A stretch of DNA of 64,000 nucleotides, taken from positions 53,370,266 through 53,434,265 of the forward strand of contig NC_134279.1 in NCBI RefSeq assembly GCF_949628215.1, written 5' to 3'. The notes under the pieces are model-generated. The model was not told the DNA's origin. It made no database searches and saw nothing but the letters and a program-made list of their open reading frames with translations. The stretch comes from Phalacrocorax aristotelis. Taxonomy: Eukaryota > Chordata > Aves > Suliformes > Phalacrocoracidae. Positions 35,801 through 47,600 of the stretch are shown here, piece after piece (position 1 is the first letter of the stretch; every line of letters begins with the position of its first letter). The translations under genes were made by a program, and so were the position numbers.

Positions 35801-37940
35801 GTTTCCCAGCTAATGACTAAATAGTACTACTTTAAGGGTCTGCAGCTTCCCCTGTCGCTGAATCAGTTGCCGAACTGTCCTTGATTTTGAGCGGGAAGAG
35901 GACCAGGGTATCGCCTCGTTCTTAATCAGCCTTTTGCTTCTGCCCGACTTGTCTGCTACAGTCATAGACTTATTTGCGACATCCTAATAAATAGCACGGC
36001 AATGAATACTGTGATGCTGCAGGTTCTGGAGCGTAAACGTTACAGAATGACTCTGACAGAAGGGAAGGAGTCTGTTAAGGAGAGGATTGTATTGATGAAG
36101 AAACGGGCTGGTGATACCTAGTGGAGTGAAAAAGACAGCATAGCTGCATGGAGTTTAGCAGACAGTGTTTGCCTGCGATGGGGTGAGGATTTGAAGAAAA
36201 GCTTCTAGGATAACTTCAGAGAAAAAGAATATAGCTATTTTTATATTATATTTAATATATATTATATTTGTATATAAATATGAAAGGATTCTAGTAGGAG
36301 CTCTCCATATGCCTTCCATTTCATCTAGAAGGTTTACCTTCTGCACTACGGTTCCAGTGTGTCACCACCTTCTGTGGGCATCTCGCCTGCTGCCAAACAC
36401 CAAAATTAGTAACCCGGTATCCTTACAAGACATAGGTTTCATTTCAGCTTTATGTAAAAATGGATAAAATAAAGCTATATCAGGCAGTTTTTCACAGAAA
36501 AAGAAATTCTCTTAAGAAATAGCACTTTCTCTTTTTTTTTTGTGAGTAATAACAAGCACTTTACTGAAAAGACTATTTGGAAAACAGTTTATTTCTTTAG
36601 TCAGTGAAACTGTTTAGAAGGGGGGCATCGAGGAATGACATGCATAAAACTGTCAAGAGAGACATTTCTGGAAAATGTTTCTTTACCACGGTGATCCTTT
36701 GAGGCTCAAGGTGCAAGATTAAAAAGGCTTCTAAACCCAGTTGGCTTTGTGTTTTGTATGGCCAGGGGAAGGGATTAGTGGTGGTAGCTTCCTTGGACGG
36801 AGACTTTTTAAGTTGCACAGTTGCCTACGAGAGAGAATCATCTGGAGGCTCGTTTGCCTGCGCAGTAATTCTAAGTGTCCCTTGGGATTATAATCTGTGT
36901 GAAAATATTCTGAAGGTTTAAAGATGTGGCCTTTTGCAAACGTTGAAGTCGATTCAAGAACCATTTATATTTTCAGAGATTTAACCCAGGTATTGTTATG
37001 AGTGTTTTAAATGTCATGGCATCGGGAGATGTCAAACATGTCAGATTCATAAGTTTCTCTATTTGAAATCATTGTTAAAATTAGATGTACAGTCAGAGGG
37101 CTGGAAGATGGTTATTTTGATTAAAAGGGAAAAGAGACTAGTTTTAATAATTAACCTTTTATTTTTTTACTTCTCCCTGGTGGAAAAAGTTGAAGAGAAT
37201 TAAGTGAATTTGGATTTAAAAAGACATATTTAAACAAATCGTAGTTGGTGAGACAACTGTGAGAGAATATTTGAAATTGTCTTGGTTGTCCGTGAGACCG
37301 GATAGTTGCTTCTTCTCTATCATGATTTTTAACACTACATTCCTTGTCTTTTTTTTTTTCTGTTTTTAAAAGCGGTGATTTTAAGCTCTGCTCTGTTTCA
37401 TGCTATGTCATCTGCATGAATTTTGCCAGCATGATACGCTATATTCAAAGAAATTGTACCTAAATAAAAAGGAGGGGGGGGGGAAAAACCAACACAAAAC
37501 AAAACACTGTGTCTGAACAAAATACTGTGTGAACTAATAGAGACCCCAGGTGAGACTGAGAGATGCTGCATTAATAGACAATCAGTGGGTATTATTTATG
37601 AAACGCTTCTGGGAATGGTCTTAAAATGTTACTGCTTTGACAGCAGTCGGCGAGTTGTCTTTTTTTAACAAGAAAGGTAAAAATTATTTATTTTCAAATA
37701 TATCAGATTGAATTTTGAGTTTTTAAGCAGTGTTGATTTCACAGTGTCTTGGGTTTCAGTTTTGTTTTGTATTTTTTTAACTGGCATTAGATTTGTATAC
37801 GTAAAAGAAAACAAACAGAAAAACCCTAGTGCCGCTCATATTGACGTCAGGAAATGTAGATACAGTTCCCTGGTGTTCATGTGACCATTACTAACTGTCA
37901 ATTTTTTAACTCAATAAATGTAACTCATTTCAAATTTCGC
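32829..37940 (+). other. CLOCK: Probable CLOCK 3' UTR
   Basis: CLOCK mRNAs in vertebrates have long 3' UTRs. The segment is AT-rich and has no coding signature. Candidate poly(A) signals are ATTAAA 33151 (short form), AATAAA 34492, and AATAAA 37913 followed by T/GT-rich sequence (long form). The distal end is inferred; there is no transcript evidence. Confidence 0.5.
37913..37918 (+). terminator. Candidate distal CLOCK poly(A) signal
   Basis: AATAAA with a T-rich downstream region, just before the solo LTR copy C. A shorter 3' UTR ending near ATTAAA 33151 is the alternative. Confidence 0.4.
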
Positions 37941-38212
37941 TTTTGGTAGCTTCTAAGGTTCTAGGAGGTTTTTTTCCCGAGTTGCTTGTTGTCCATTTCA
38001 TCCAGGTTTCACAGTGAAGCGCTCTCTTACCCTTCCCTCAACTGTAACAAAGGCGCTCTCTCCCCCCCACCCACAGAACCAACTTGTCACAGGCTGCTTG
38101 ATGTCGATTTTATCTTCTCCCCCCTGCCCAATGACTTGTGAGATTTCAGTAAAAATGCATACTGTGGTTTTTTTTCTTGTCTTCTCTCTGCATCTTTTTA
38201 TAAATTGATGCC

Positions 38213-38799
38213 TGTCGTGGTTTAACCCCAGCCAGCACTAAGCCCACACAGCTGCTCACTCACTCCCCCCTGGTGGGGTGGGAGAATGAGAAAGGTAAAA
38301 GTGAGAAAACTCATGGGTTCAGGCAAAGACAGTTCAATAGGTAAAGCAAAAGCCATGCACACAAGCAAAGCAAACCAAGGCATTCATTCACTCCTTCCCA
38401 TGGGCAGGCAGGTGCTCAGCCACCTCCAGGAAAGCAGGGCTCCCTCACATGTAATGGTTACTTTGGAAGACAAATGCCATCGCTCCAAACGTCCCCCCCT
38501 TCCTTCTTCTTCCCCAGCTCTATATGCAGAGCATGACGTCATATGGTATGGGATGTCCCTTGGGTCAGTTGGGGTCAGCTGTCCCAGCTGTGCCCCCTCC
38601 CACCTTCTCATGCACCCCCAGCCCACTCACTGGTGGGGTGGTGTGAGGAGCAGAAAAGGCCCTGACTCTGTGTAAGCCCTGCTCAGCAGTAACGAAAACA
38701 TCCCTGTGTTATCAGCACTGTTTCAGCACAAATCCAAAACACGGCCCCATACTAGCTGCTGTGAAGAAAATTAACTCCAGCCCAGCCCAAACCAGCACA
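38213..38799 (-). mobile_element. Solo LTR, copy C
   Basis: 587 bp flanked by a perfect 5-bp duplication ATGCC (38208-38212 and 38800-38804), with TG...CA ends. It keeps a perfect TGACGTCA at 38534-38541, about 10 bp upstream of a TATA-like box on the minus strand. This is the least decayed copy. It is intergenic, between CLOCK and TMEM165, sense with TMEM165 and SRD5A3. Confidence 0.93.
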
Positions 38800-38804
38800 A
38801 TGCC

Positions 38805-41800
38805 CCACTCTAAAGGCGAGAGACGTCTGGTTTGTGTATTTGCATTACTGCTGTGGAGTTCACTCACGTGGCACTTGCTTGAACGTGCACAACTTAAATC
38901 TACTTCCGTATCGTTGCGTGTGCGGTCCCTGTGCCCTCCTAATGACGGCGCAGCGCTGCGGAGCGTGGCGTGAGCACGGGAGGGTTTATCAAGCATGGCC
39001 CTGCCCTCAGTCCCTGGGCAAAACACCCTTTAATTCTTTCGTCTCCTGTCCCTAGGTATTTCCACTGCTGGTGAACTGTCAAATATTTTTAAAGGCTCAG
39101 AGATGATCTGAAATGTTGGCCTCTGGAAAAGGAAGCAGACACCTGCATTTGGCCGAGAGCACAACTCTTGTAGAGCACTGCTTTGACAGGCTGTGTGGTG
39201 ATGTGTAACCTGTCGGGCCTTTCGCCCTCACCCTTTTGCGCTGATCGAAGTGCGAACATAATAAGCATTTAATAAATTGAAATTAATTAAATGTTCAAGG
39301 AAAGGTGGGAGGGAAGGAAATCCTGGAGTTGAAGCTGAATGCCCAGGAAAACGATAAACATGCTGGGCCATTTTTACAGTCTGCAGTTCTTTAATACTTG
39401 TGCACGTTGTGTGTAACTTGTGGGTGCCATAAACCCCCGGCGCCCCAGGAGTCAAAGCATAATTAGCTATAGGAGTGCTGTAGCCGCAGTTAAAAACTGT
39501 CACCACTCACCAGCCGTAAGACCAATAGCATGTAGCAAGCAAGATTATCAGTTTTCTTAGAACTGAACTTTGGAAATATTACTATATTTTTCCATAATTT
39601 TATCAAAAAGAACTGTAATTGCAACCGCTGCCGCACCTGAAGCAATGCTGTTCAACGGCATTTTGCTGTCGTGCAGACTTAGAAACAAAAACTGCACTTA
39701 CACAGGAACGCAACTGATAAGTACTTGTAAAGATTAGCAATCCAAAGGTTAGTTGCACTTCTGAGTCTCAGGCATTAGAGATATGCATTCCAGAAGATTT
39801 CAGCTGTTCGAGGGTAACATACAATAAGAACAAGAATTTCCATGCTCGTACCAGCATTCTTGTAGCCCATGGTCTCTACCACTGTCGGACCCTTTGGCAA
39901 CTATTATTCTCACGTGGGAAGTAAATTTAAATAATCCAGAAGAAATACACATCTATAGCACATGCCACATAGCGATGGAAAACGTTACGGGTTAGCTGTA
40001 ACCTGTATCTCCATCAGCGAGAGCCTGTAGCTGTAACCTGCCAAGCGCGCTGCGCGCAGGGACTGCACCAGGTCATCCACGGAAAAACGCCGTATCAGTA
40101 CGGCAAATGCCGTTACATCATTATATCCACGTCTCTGGAAATGAAGAATTACTCAGGGTGTGTTAGGATGAAACTGCCCAACCCTCTTAATTCAAGATCA
40201 GAGGTTTTGGGTTTTTTTTTTAAAAATATACAATACCCGGGACTACCACGCAGGTAAGCTCAACCACAACTCATTTCTAGAAAGGGGCTGGTAAAACCGC
40301 TCCCGTGAGCGCGGCCGCTGCGGCGCAGCCTGCCCCGGGGCCAGGCGCGCAGCGGAGGCGCGGGAAGCCTGCACGGCAGCAGGCTGCCTCTTGCAGCACG
40401 CGCTGAATAGAGCCGCTCGTTAACGTGCCAGTTTCCAGACTCGGTATCTGACCGTTGTGTCTCAGACCGGCGAGCCCGAGCACCAGCCCAGCATGTACGT
40501 ACCTGGTGGCGTTGCCCGAGGAGAAACAGGCTTCCTTGTGAACTGGGCCCGTACTTCGGTTCAACCGGGTTCCTTTGAAAAACATTGTCCTGGCAGGACA
40601 GAAGTTACAAGTTTACTTTAATCTCTGCTTATTGCCCTCTGCCACGTACCACGTAACGAGATGGGCTTTACCTAAGGATTGGGAATAGGCACCTTCAAAA
40701 ACAACAAGCACAAGCGCTTCCTCATTTTAAACATCTAGGTTGATGTGAGGTTTTTTTTTCCCACCCCAGTAGGACCATCATCGTCTCCATTTCGTTTCTG
40801 TTGCTCAAGCCTGGAAACACGTAGCTCCAGGGGACGAGCACGCTCAAACCTCTTGTGGGCGCACACGCAGAGACGCCCGTTCCTGCTTTGCACGCTGCTT
40901 TGGCGGTTCCCTCGGCCGCGACGGTGAAGTCGGCTGCAGCTGCTGACGCATCTCACCGCAGCAGGGAGGGCTGCCCGACGGGCGGGAAACCCGTGGTGGA
41001 CAGGTGCCGATCTCCCGCGTCGGGGGTGCGACCTTTTGCAGAGCCTTCCCTTCGACACTGGAACACTCACTCGCTGTAGTTCATGTTCTCCGGCTACAAA
41101 AGAACAAGCAACTGCACAGGACTGTGACAATTAAAACTTCAGCAAGTTACCTGAAGTGTTTCTTTCATATTCCAAAACGCAAGGCACCCCCAAACTTACC
41201 TCCATTTAAAAGGGAAAGAGCACTATTATTTAAACTTTTTCTATATTTTGTTCCTGAAAAGCCGGGCCTTGGGTGGCTAATGTACCAGCCAGCTCCTTCC
41301 CCAACAGCACCACCCCCATCTAGGAAGCGGCTCACCTTGGCTCAGGACAGAAGCCTTTATAAAGCCACGTGGGACGCGCTTCCCCGCCAGCACAGCATCA
41401 GGCCTGCTCCGCCACCCCGAAACCTGCAACCCTGCAGCTCCGGGCCCTGCAAAGGCTCCTCCCTCCCACCTGAGCGCAGCTCAAACGCCACGGCTGCAGG
41501 ACCCAGCTACAGGCGCGGCTGCCCTTCTTCCCCTTGAGTGAGCTGACGTGGCAAAAGCACTAAACCACCCTCCCCAAGCGCTCGGCTACAGTTCCAGAGC
41601 TCGAGCATCTCTGTAACATCACATCCTCCCCCCACCCCCATTTGGTCATCCACAGGCTCTGCTCGCCCTTGGTGCTTTAACACACAGGCTTAACGCTCCT
41701 GCAAGATGGTAGCTAACCTGTCAGGACTCCATCTCAGAAGAGAGGAAGGCAGCGCTACAGCTGGCTGCTGAAATGACAAAATACTCAGTTGCCATACGCC

Positions 41801-43690
41801 CAGCTCCGCTGTTAAAACCCATTTCCTTTGTTTTAATCCTGCTTGCTGAGGATCTTGAAAGATGAAGTCAGATGAAGGTGCAACCCGCCAGCCTAGCAAG
41901 CTGCACGGCATGTTCGGTCAGAAAGGCATGCCCTGTGGCTCCTGCTTTATCTCTTGGCATAAGAAGTAGAGACAAGGGTTTCTTTCACTCAGAGATGGCT
42001 AACTTTCACTCCGGGCACGGGGTGGGGAAGGAGGGGCAGGGAATGAATTGCTGGTGCACGTGTACCAGCACCTCAAGCGCCAAACCGGCAGCTTCCAGCT
42101 CCCCACCCTCCGAGCGCGGAGTCATCCCACGTCTCTGCAGCACCAGCCCAGTCTCCTCCCACCCTGCCTCCAACGCCTCCTGCACGGGCGCCGTTTGCGC
42201 GCGGGGCAGCGCAGCAGCACCGCGCTGCTGCCACCAGCGCAGCAGCGGAGCCCTCCATCGCCCTCGACGGGCTCCAGTTACGTCCTGACCACGTTCTTTA
42301 AATGGTGAAAAATTCCAGCAGGCACTTGACAACGTTAAATCACAATGATTAGTAGCAACTACTAAGGCACCGTTCAAAGCTTTTACTAAAATTTCATGAG
42401 CTACCTGGTTCTGTAACAGATTTCCAAGGATAAGTCAACATTTGTGCTTCCGCAAAAAGGTAAGACGGCTGTTCGAAGCGGCTCCTCCCCGCCTCACTAG
42501 GTTAGAGAGCAGCCACGCACGCTGCTGCAGCTGGCCAAAGGCAGTACCGAGCACACGCGCGTGTCTGTAATAGTAAAATGCAAATGGGGAGCTGCAGAGA
42601 TTTGTTCTGCAACTTCACGCTTACCTCCATAAACACCACATTAAACAGCTTCATCTTCTTGTTGATCCCAAGTGTTTTCATACCAAAGCAGCTTTAAGCA
42701 GGATATATAAAGTTTGGGAAGCTTCTACATTAGAGACTGGCCAAGCGGTTTGGCATTTCTGATCCTGAGCAAGAATTCTGAGCAGGATGCGCTGCAGCAC
42801 CACCGTTACTTCACCCAGGACGCGCCCACCCGAACCCACGGTAGCGCTGCAGCACCACTTTTGGTTGGTCCAACAAGCAGTTCCCCAGTAAGTGGTCAGG
42901 AGTTTAGGCTCTTCCCTGTTTTTGCTTCCCTGTCCCTGCTCCGTTGTAACACAACCTCTGCCACAAACGCGCTCCGCACAGGAGCTGAAGCGCACCGCGG
43001 ACAGAGCACGTGCTTCCAGGCGGTGGGAAAGAAGAGGCTGCAGCTTTTGGCACACACAGTTTGGTTCAAAAGAAAAACAAAACCCCAAACACACACACCC
43101 GAAAAACCACACCACCAAACCAACACGGTGCCTCACCTACTAATTAGCGGCAGCGCTGCCAGCAGCACCCTTCCTTCAGGCCAAGACATGAACACTTCGA
43201 CCTGGAGCCTGGAAGCACAGCCCGTTTCCGCACCACCGTGCACGGCAGGCGTCGCACTGCTGCCGTCTCACAGGGTTTTCTGGGCAGAGAAACCTGGGAG
43301 AAGGACCGGGGACTGCCCCATTAGTGAGCTACAAATGGACTGGTCACGTCTGTAACGCTCCGTACTGCTTTAGCTTCAGTAAGGCAGATTCAGTCTTAGA
43401 AACCGCCCCTTCCATTTTACAAGGCTGCTACTGAGTAGATCTTGGAGGGCGACCAGAGCTGTCAGCTCAGCATCCAAACCATCGCTGCAGAGCAGGGAAA
43501 AGCACGTGTTTCAGCAACGCTGAGATCTTCAGCAGCCGGCATTTTCAAAGTCTTTATTACTGGCCTCTACAACAGTATCCAAACTAAATTCAGTAAGCTT
43601 TCCTCACCTGAAGCACATAATCACTACGTAAACCTTTGTGGTAGGAATTATGGGAACCATCAAAAACAATACTGAAAATAACTCAAATGG
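38805..43690. other. Intergenic, GC-rich block with E-box cluster
   Basis: The space between the convergent ends of CLOCK and TMEM165. From about 40.3 to 43.4 kb the sequence is GC-rich. ORFs up to 213 codons (42714-43355 +) occur on both strands but carry no domain I recognise and overlap in several frames, as expected of GC-rich non-coding DNA. A TATAAA (41358) lies just before a CACGTG (41366). No gene called. Confidence 0.5.
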
Positions 43691-44538
43691 AGACACTATG
43701 TTTTATTAATACTCTTTCAGATTACATTTCTATTCCTAAAAAGAAAAATAGGAACACATCTAAATATGAATTCCATTTCTGTTCAACCCTGGGAATGGAA
43801 CATTGCTAAGTTGGACCAGTTTATTACTTTCCATATACTTTAATGTTTCAAAATTTAAAAAAAAAAGTCAAATACTACTAGCTCCAGGCAGATTGCATAT
43901 TCAACATGGTAGGCTGTTAATCACCCCACATCAATTTCCTGATAAAAATCCCTGATTGAGAAGTTTTCCCTCTAAATTAAAGTTATAAAATTCTCTGTCG
44001 GTGGCTCAGCCACCCAATGGTAGAGGAACTGCTCCCGGGTTTCTTGTCGCTTAGATTATCCCCCCTCGGGCGCACCCTAGAACCAAAGTCCTCGGAGGTG
44101 GGAGGCAGCAGTTTTCTCCTTAACCCCCTCTGTTGAGCAACGCGGAACACGACAGAGTCTGCTTCGAGAAGCCTCAAGGATCAGCTCTTGAAGAAACAGG
44201 AAAGGTGCCCACATGTAACAGAGGGAGAAAAGAGGAAGCCTCGATACTTATGCGAGTAGATCCTCGACACTCAGCCGAGCCAGGTCCAGCAAGCAAGAAA
44301 ACCAGGCCAATCCCGCCGAGGGAGCACGCACCACAGAGCGAACAAACCAGGCAGCGAGCAGATCTCCCCTGCAGCAGCTGCCGCAAACGTGTCAGTCCTG
44401 TGAATCATCTCCTATAAAAAGTTCAGTGTCTCATCTTCAGTGCTTGTTTAACTATAATGCTGTACATTATATACAAAAATGCACAAGGAGAGAGGCTTGA
44501 TGCTTCCAGTCCTTGTTCTTCTGCGGTGACAAAAAATT
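43690..44538 (-). other. TMEM165: Probable TMEM165 3' UTR
   Basis: Minus-strand AATAAA signals occur at 43820-43825 and 43702-43707. The region is AT-rich and non-coding. The end is inferred. Confidence 0.45.
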
Positions 44539-44615
44539 TTAAAAACCAGAGTCTGGACTTATAAATAGTGCAGAAAATGCAAACGCTAAGAAGACGATGC
44601 CTCCGATGATTGTCA
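44539..44615 (-). CDS. TMEM165: TMEM165 coding exon 6
   Basis: 77 nt after CCCTTTCAG, VTIIGGIVFLAFAFSALFIS then PDSGF and TAA (44539-44541). Last membrane span and C-terminus. Confidence 0.96.
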
Positions 44616-47600
44616 CTGAAAGGGAAAAAAACAAGCCAAAAAGAAATTAGGTACTGAAAGTTAAATACCTTCTGTGAGACATTACAGATTTTTTTAAAGT
44701 GTCCAGTTCCCCAATAATTTTACTCTAAAATTCATGCTGCGAACAGCGGGCGTTGTTTCTAGCTTAGCATAAGGATGCCCATACACTGACCCACTGCCTA
44801 ACTGCGTCTACAAGCATTTATTCAGGGACTTAGAAGGCAGCTTTATTACTTCAGCCAGTATAAAAGTGAAGTTGGCACCTGCTGTTGAATATTTGGCTGC
44901 ATGGGGGAAATTGCTCCTGCTGGAGTGACAGACTCCTTAGCATTTTTTTTTGCACAGTTTAGGTAACTATACTGAAAGAGACGGCATCGAATGCACTAAC
45001 TGCTTGCAATGGCCACAACCTGTGGGAGGCTGGGACAGTATTCCGGGAAAGCGCCACTGTATTCGGACCGTTCTCCCACTTTTCTCTAAACAAGCTAACA
45101 AGCTACACGGATCTTTGGTCTAACCTAGTAAGGTTATTCCTGTGGCCAAAAGATCCACATTGAGCTTATTAGGAGCATATGAAATCATTGTTAGATTAGC
45201 ACCTCGTCATCAACTTCCTTGGCAAACCAACAAGATGTTGGTTGCACATTTCACATTTTGCAGTGAAGTTGTCTTTTCACAACCTCTGCAACTACGGAAC
45301 AAATATTCTGAATGAACATTTATAGGAATCAGCTTCACAGAATCCTTCCTGGGACCAAGAAATCCCACTACATGACAGTACTGACAGTTGAAACAAGCTG
45401 CAACCTAATCTAAGGAGAAAAAACCCAACACAATGGAACCTTATTGGTACTTCCTGCTATAGATAGCAGGTATGATTAAAAAACCCCAAACATTTATGCT
45501 ACACACAGAGTGGCTTTTAAAGCTTTTATATGGCTGGCATAACTTGTAAGTGTGCAGTTCTCTGGCCCACCTGACGGTCTGTCTGCACTCAGAGTTATGA
45601 CAATTTCTCTTACCCGCTGTCCAACAATGCATACTATTCAAAATGCCGTATCTCCTTCCTCTAGTCTCCTACAAGCTAATAGGGAAGCAGAACTTGCTCC
45701 ACCTGTGTCCGTCTTTAAACCCGGAGCTACAATACCCTTTCTGAGGGGTCAGGGTCAGTAAGCCATTAAGTTCAATTAAGGCCAGGCCCCTTAGAAGCAC
45801 CCTGTGGATGGTGGTGGCACGCACTCGGACTTTGCCTGGCAGGGGGGACATGCAGCCCTGAAACAGCACAGGGTCACCCCCCACGAGGGGAGCTGTCTGC
45901 GGGGCAAGGTGAGGTTGGATGAAAGACTCGGACTCAAAAAAAAAAAGTTTTTCTTTTCCCCAAAGCTGTTCCCAAGCATGTACTCGTTTACACCACAGGC
46001 ACTGCCAGTATTACAGCATTTTTTTGGTTGGAGTAAGATTTCACTTACCAGTCCTAACAGAAATTTTTTGTGCTATCATTCTCCCTCCAATAACTGCTAA
46101 ACCAGTGCAGAGGCAATGTCCCACCGTTCCTCCTACCGCCACACCGTAGGGGTCCTGAGGAAAAAGGAAAAAACAACAGAAAGGAAACATCAGCACAGTT
46201 GAAAACCCACCAGCCCTACGACACCCTCCTGCCACAGAGGAACAATGCCTTGATTTCTCGGTTGCACACTGTCAAGCATGGAGGATACTCTCTGGTGTTT
46301 GCTCTGCTATCCATCACTGCCTCAAAGACCAGTACCAGCGTACATCAGCTAGCGAGACAGACTTAAATCTAAATCTAATATAGGAACACATGGCATGTTT
46401 CAACCAAGAAGCATCTTCCAGTAGTTAAATACAGATCCAGAAATCACCCTGAAATCACCAATTAAGCAACCTCTAGAGGGAGGGTGGCAGCTGTTGAGAA
46501 ACACAATATGCATCAGCTGGAAGAACACCAACCTAATTATAAAGACAGGCAACAATAAATCCATGAACTGCAAAAGAAAGGTTTCAGCAGCTAAAATGTA
46601 CCGACTCCAGCTTCACAAGCTTGTACTCTACACTCTCACCCCCAATCATCCAAAGAGGGAAGTATGAAAGAATATAAGTCCAGAAGATAAACTGTTTTCA
46701 AAGTTTATCATCAACGACAGCTTTCACATCTCTGCATAACAAATCCCTACTCAACACATGAACAAATCTACAGTGTAAAGAAGTTTCTCAGATCTACTTA
46801 CACAGTACAGAGTTAAGGGCAGCATGTGTATTGAACACCTCATAAAACAGAAGACTTCAGCGTCAGGAAGAGAAATCAATATTTTAATGACCAATAAACA
46901 AGGCAAGGTAGGAGCATGACTTTCTGCTGTACAAAGATGAATGACAGAAAGAAGAGTTGAGTCCCCTGCACATCTTTAAGTGAGACTTTTTGCTCCAAAC
47001 AGAGAAAAAAAGCTGTTGCCTTCACATGAGGAATGCATGAATCTCTACCAGGCAAACAGCAAAGATGTCTAGGAAGTGATATGATATGATGAAAACAGAA
47101 AACATTGGCCAAGAGAATCAAAACCACATGCCAGTGGGAAAAGGTGGTGAGCACCAAGCAGAGGCCAGGCAGGAAACCACCAAGATGCACAGGTCAGAAG
47201 CAGAGCTGTGCCACCAGAACACACTTGCCTCCAGGATTGGGAGCAGGACCCAAAGTTCCTGGAAATCCCTGTTTCCCTGCTGTCAGCAGATACCTGTAGA
47301 GCCCCCACTGGCAGAGCATAGATCTACATCACGCCCCACCCCACTCCCTACAGCTGTCCCTGGAAGGTAACAAGTTACAACAGCTTCCCTCAGCATAGCA
47401 TCTGCAGGAGCAGAAGTGCTCAGATGCAGCAGCTGAGGCAAACCCAGTCTAGTAGGACACTATGGAGTTTACTCTTCTGCTTCCTTAAACAGATGAACAA
47501 TTCTTATACACAGTAAACTATTAAGGTGTAAAATTAAGTTCTTAAAGACTGTTGTCAGGATTAGGTTTAAGACAGACTTAACTTATTGCCCCAGTGTATA

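Noticed and set aside
41004-41537. 177-codon + ORF as a gene
   Set aside because: Low-complexity Pro/Ser-rich reading of GC-rich DNA; no recognisable family.
42714-43355. 213-codon + ORF as a gene
   Set aside because: No domain or splice support. Other frames of the same GC-rich stretch are also open, so length is expected from base composition.
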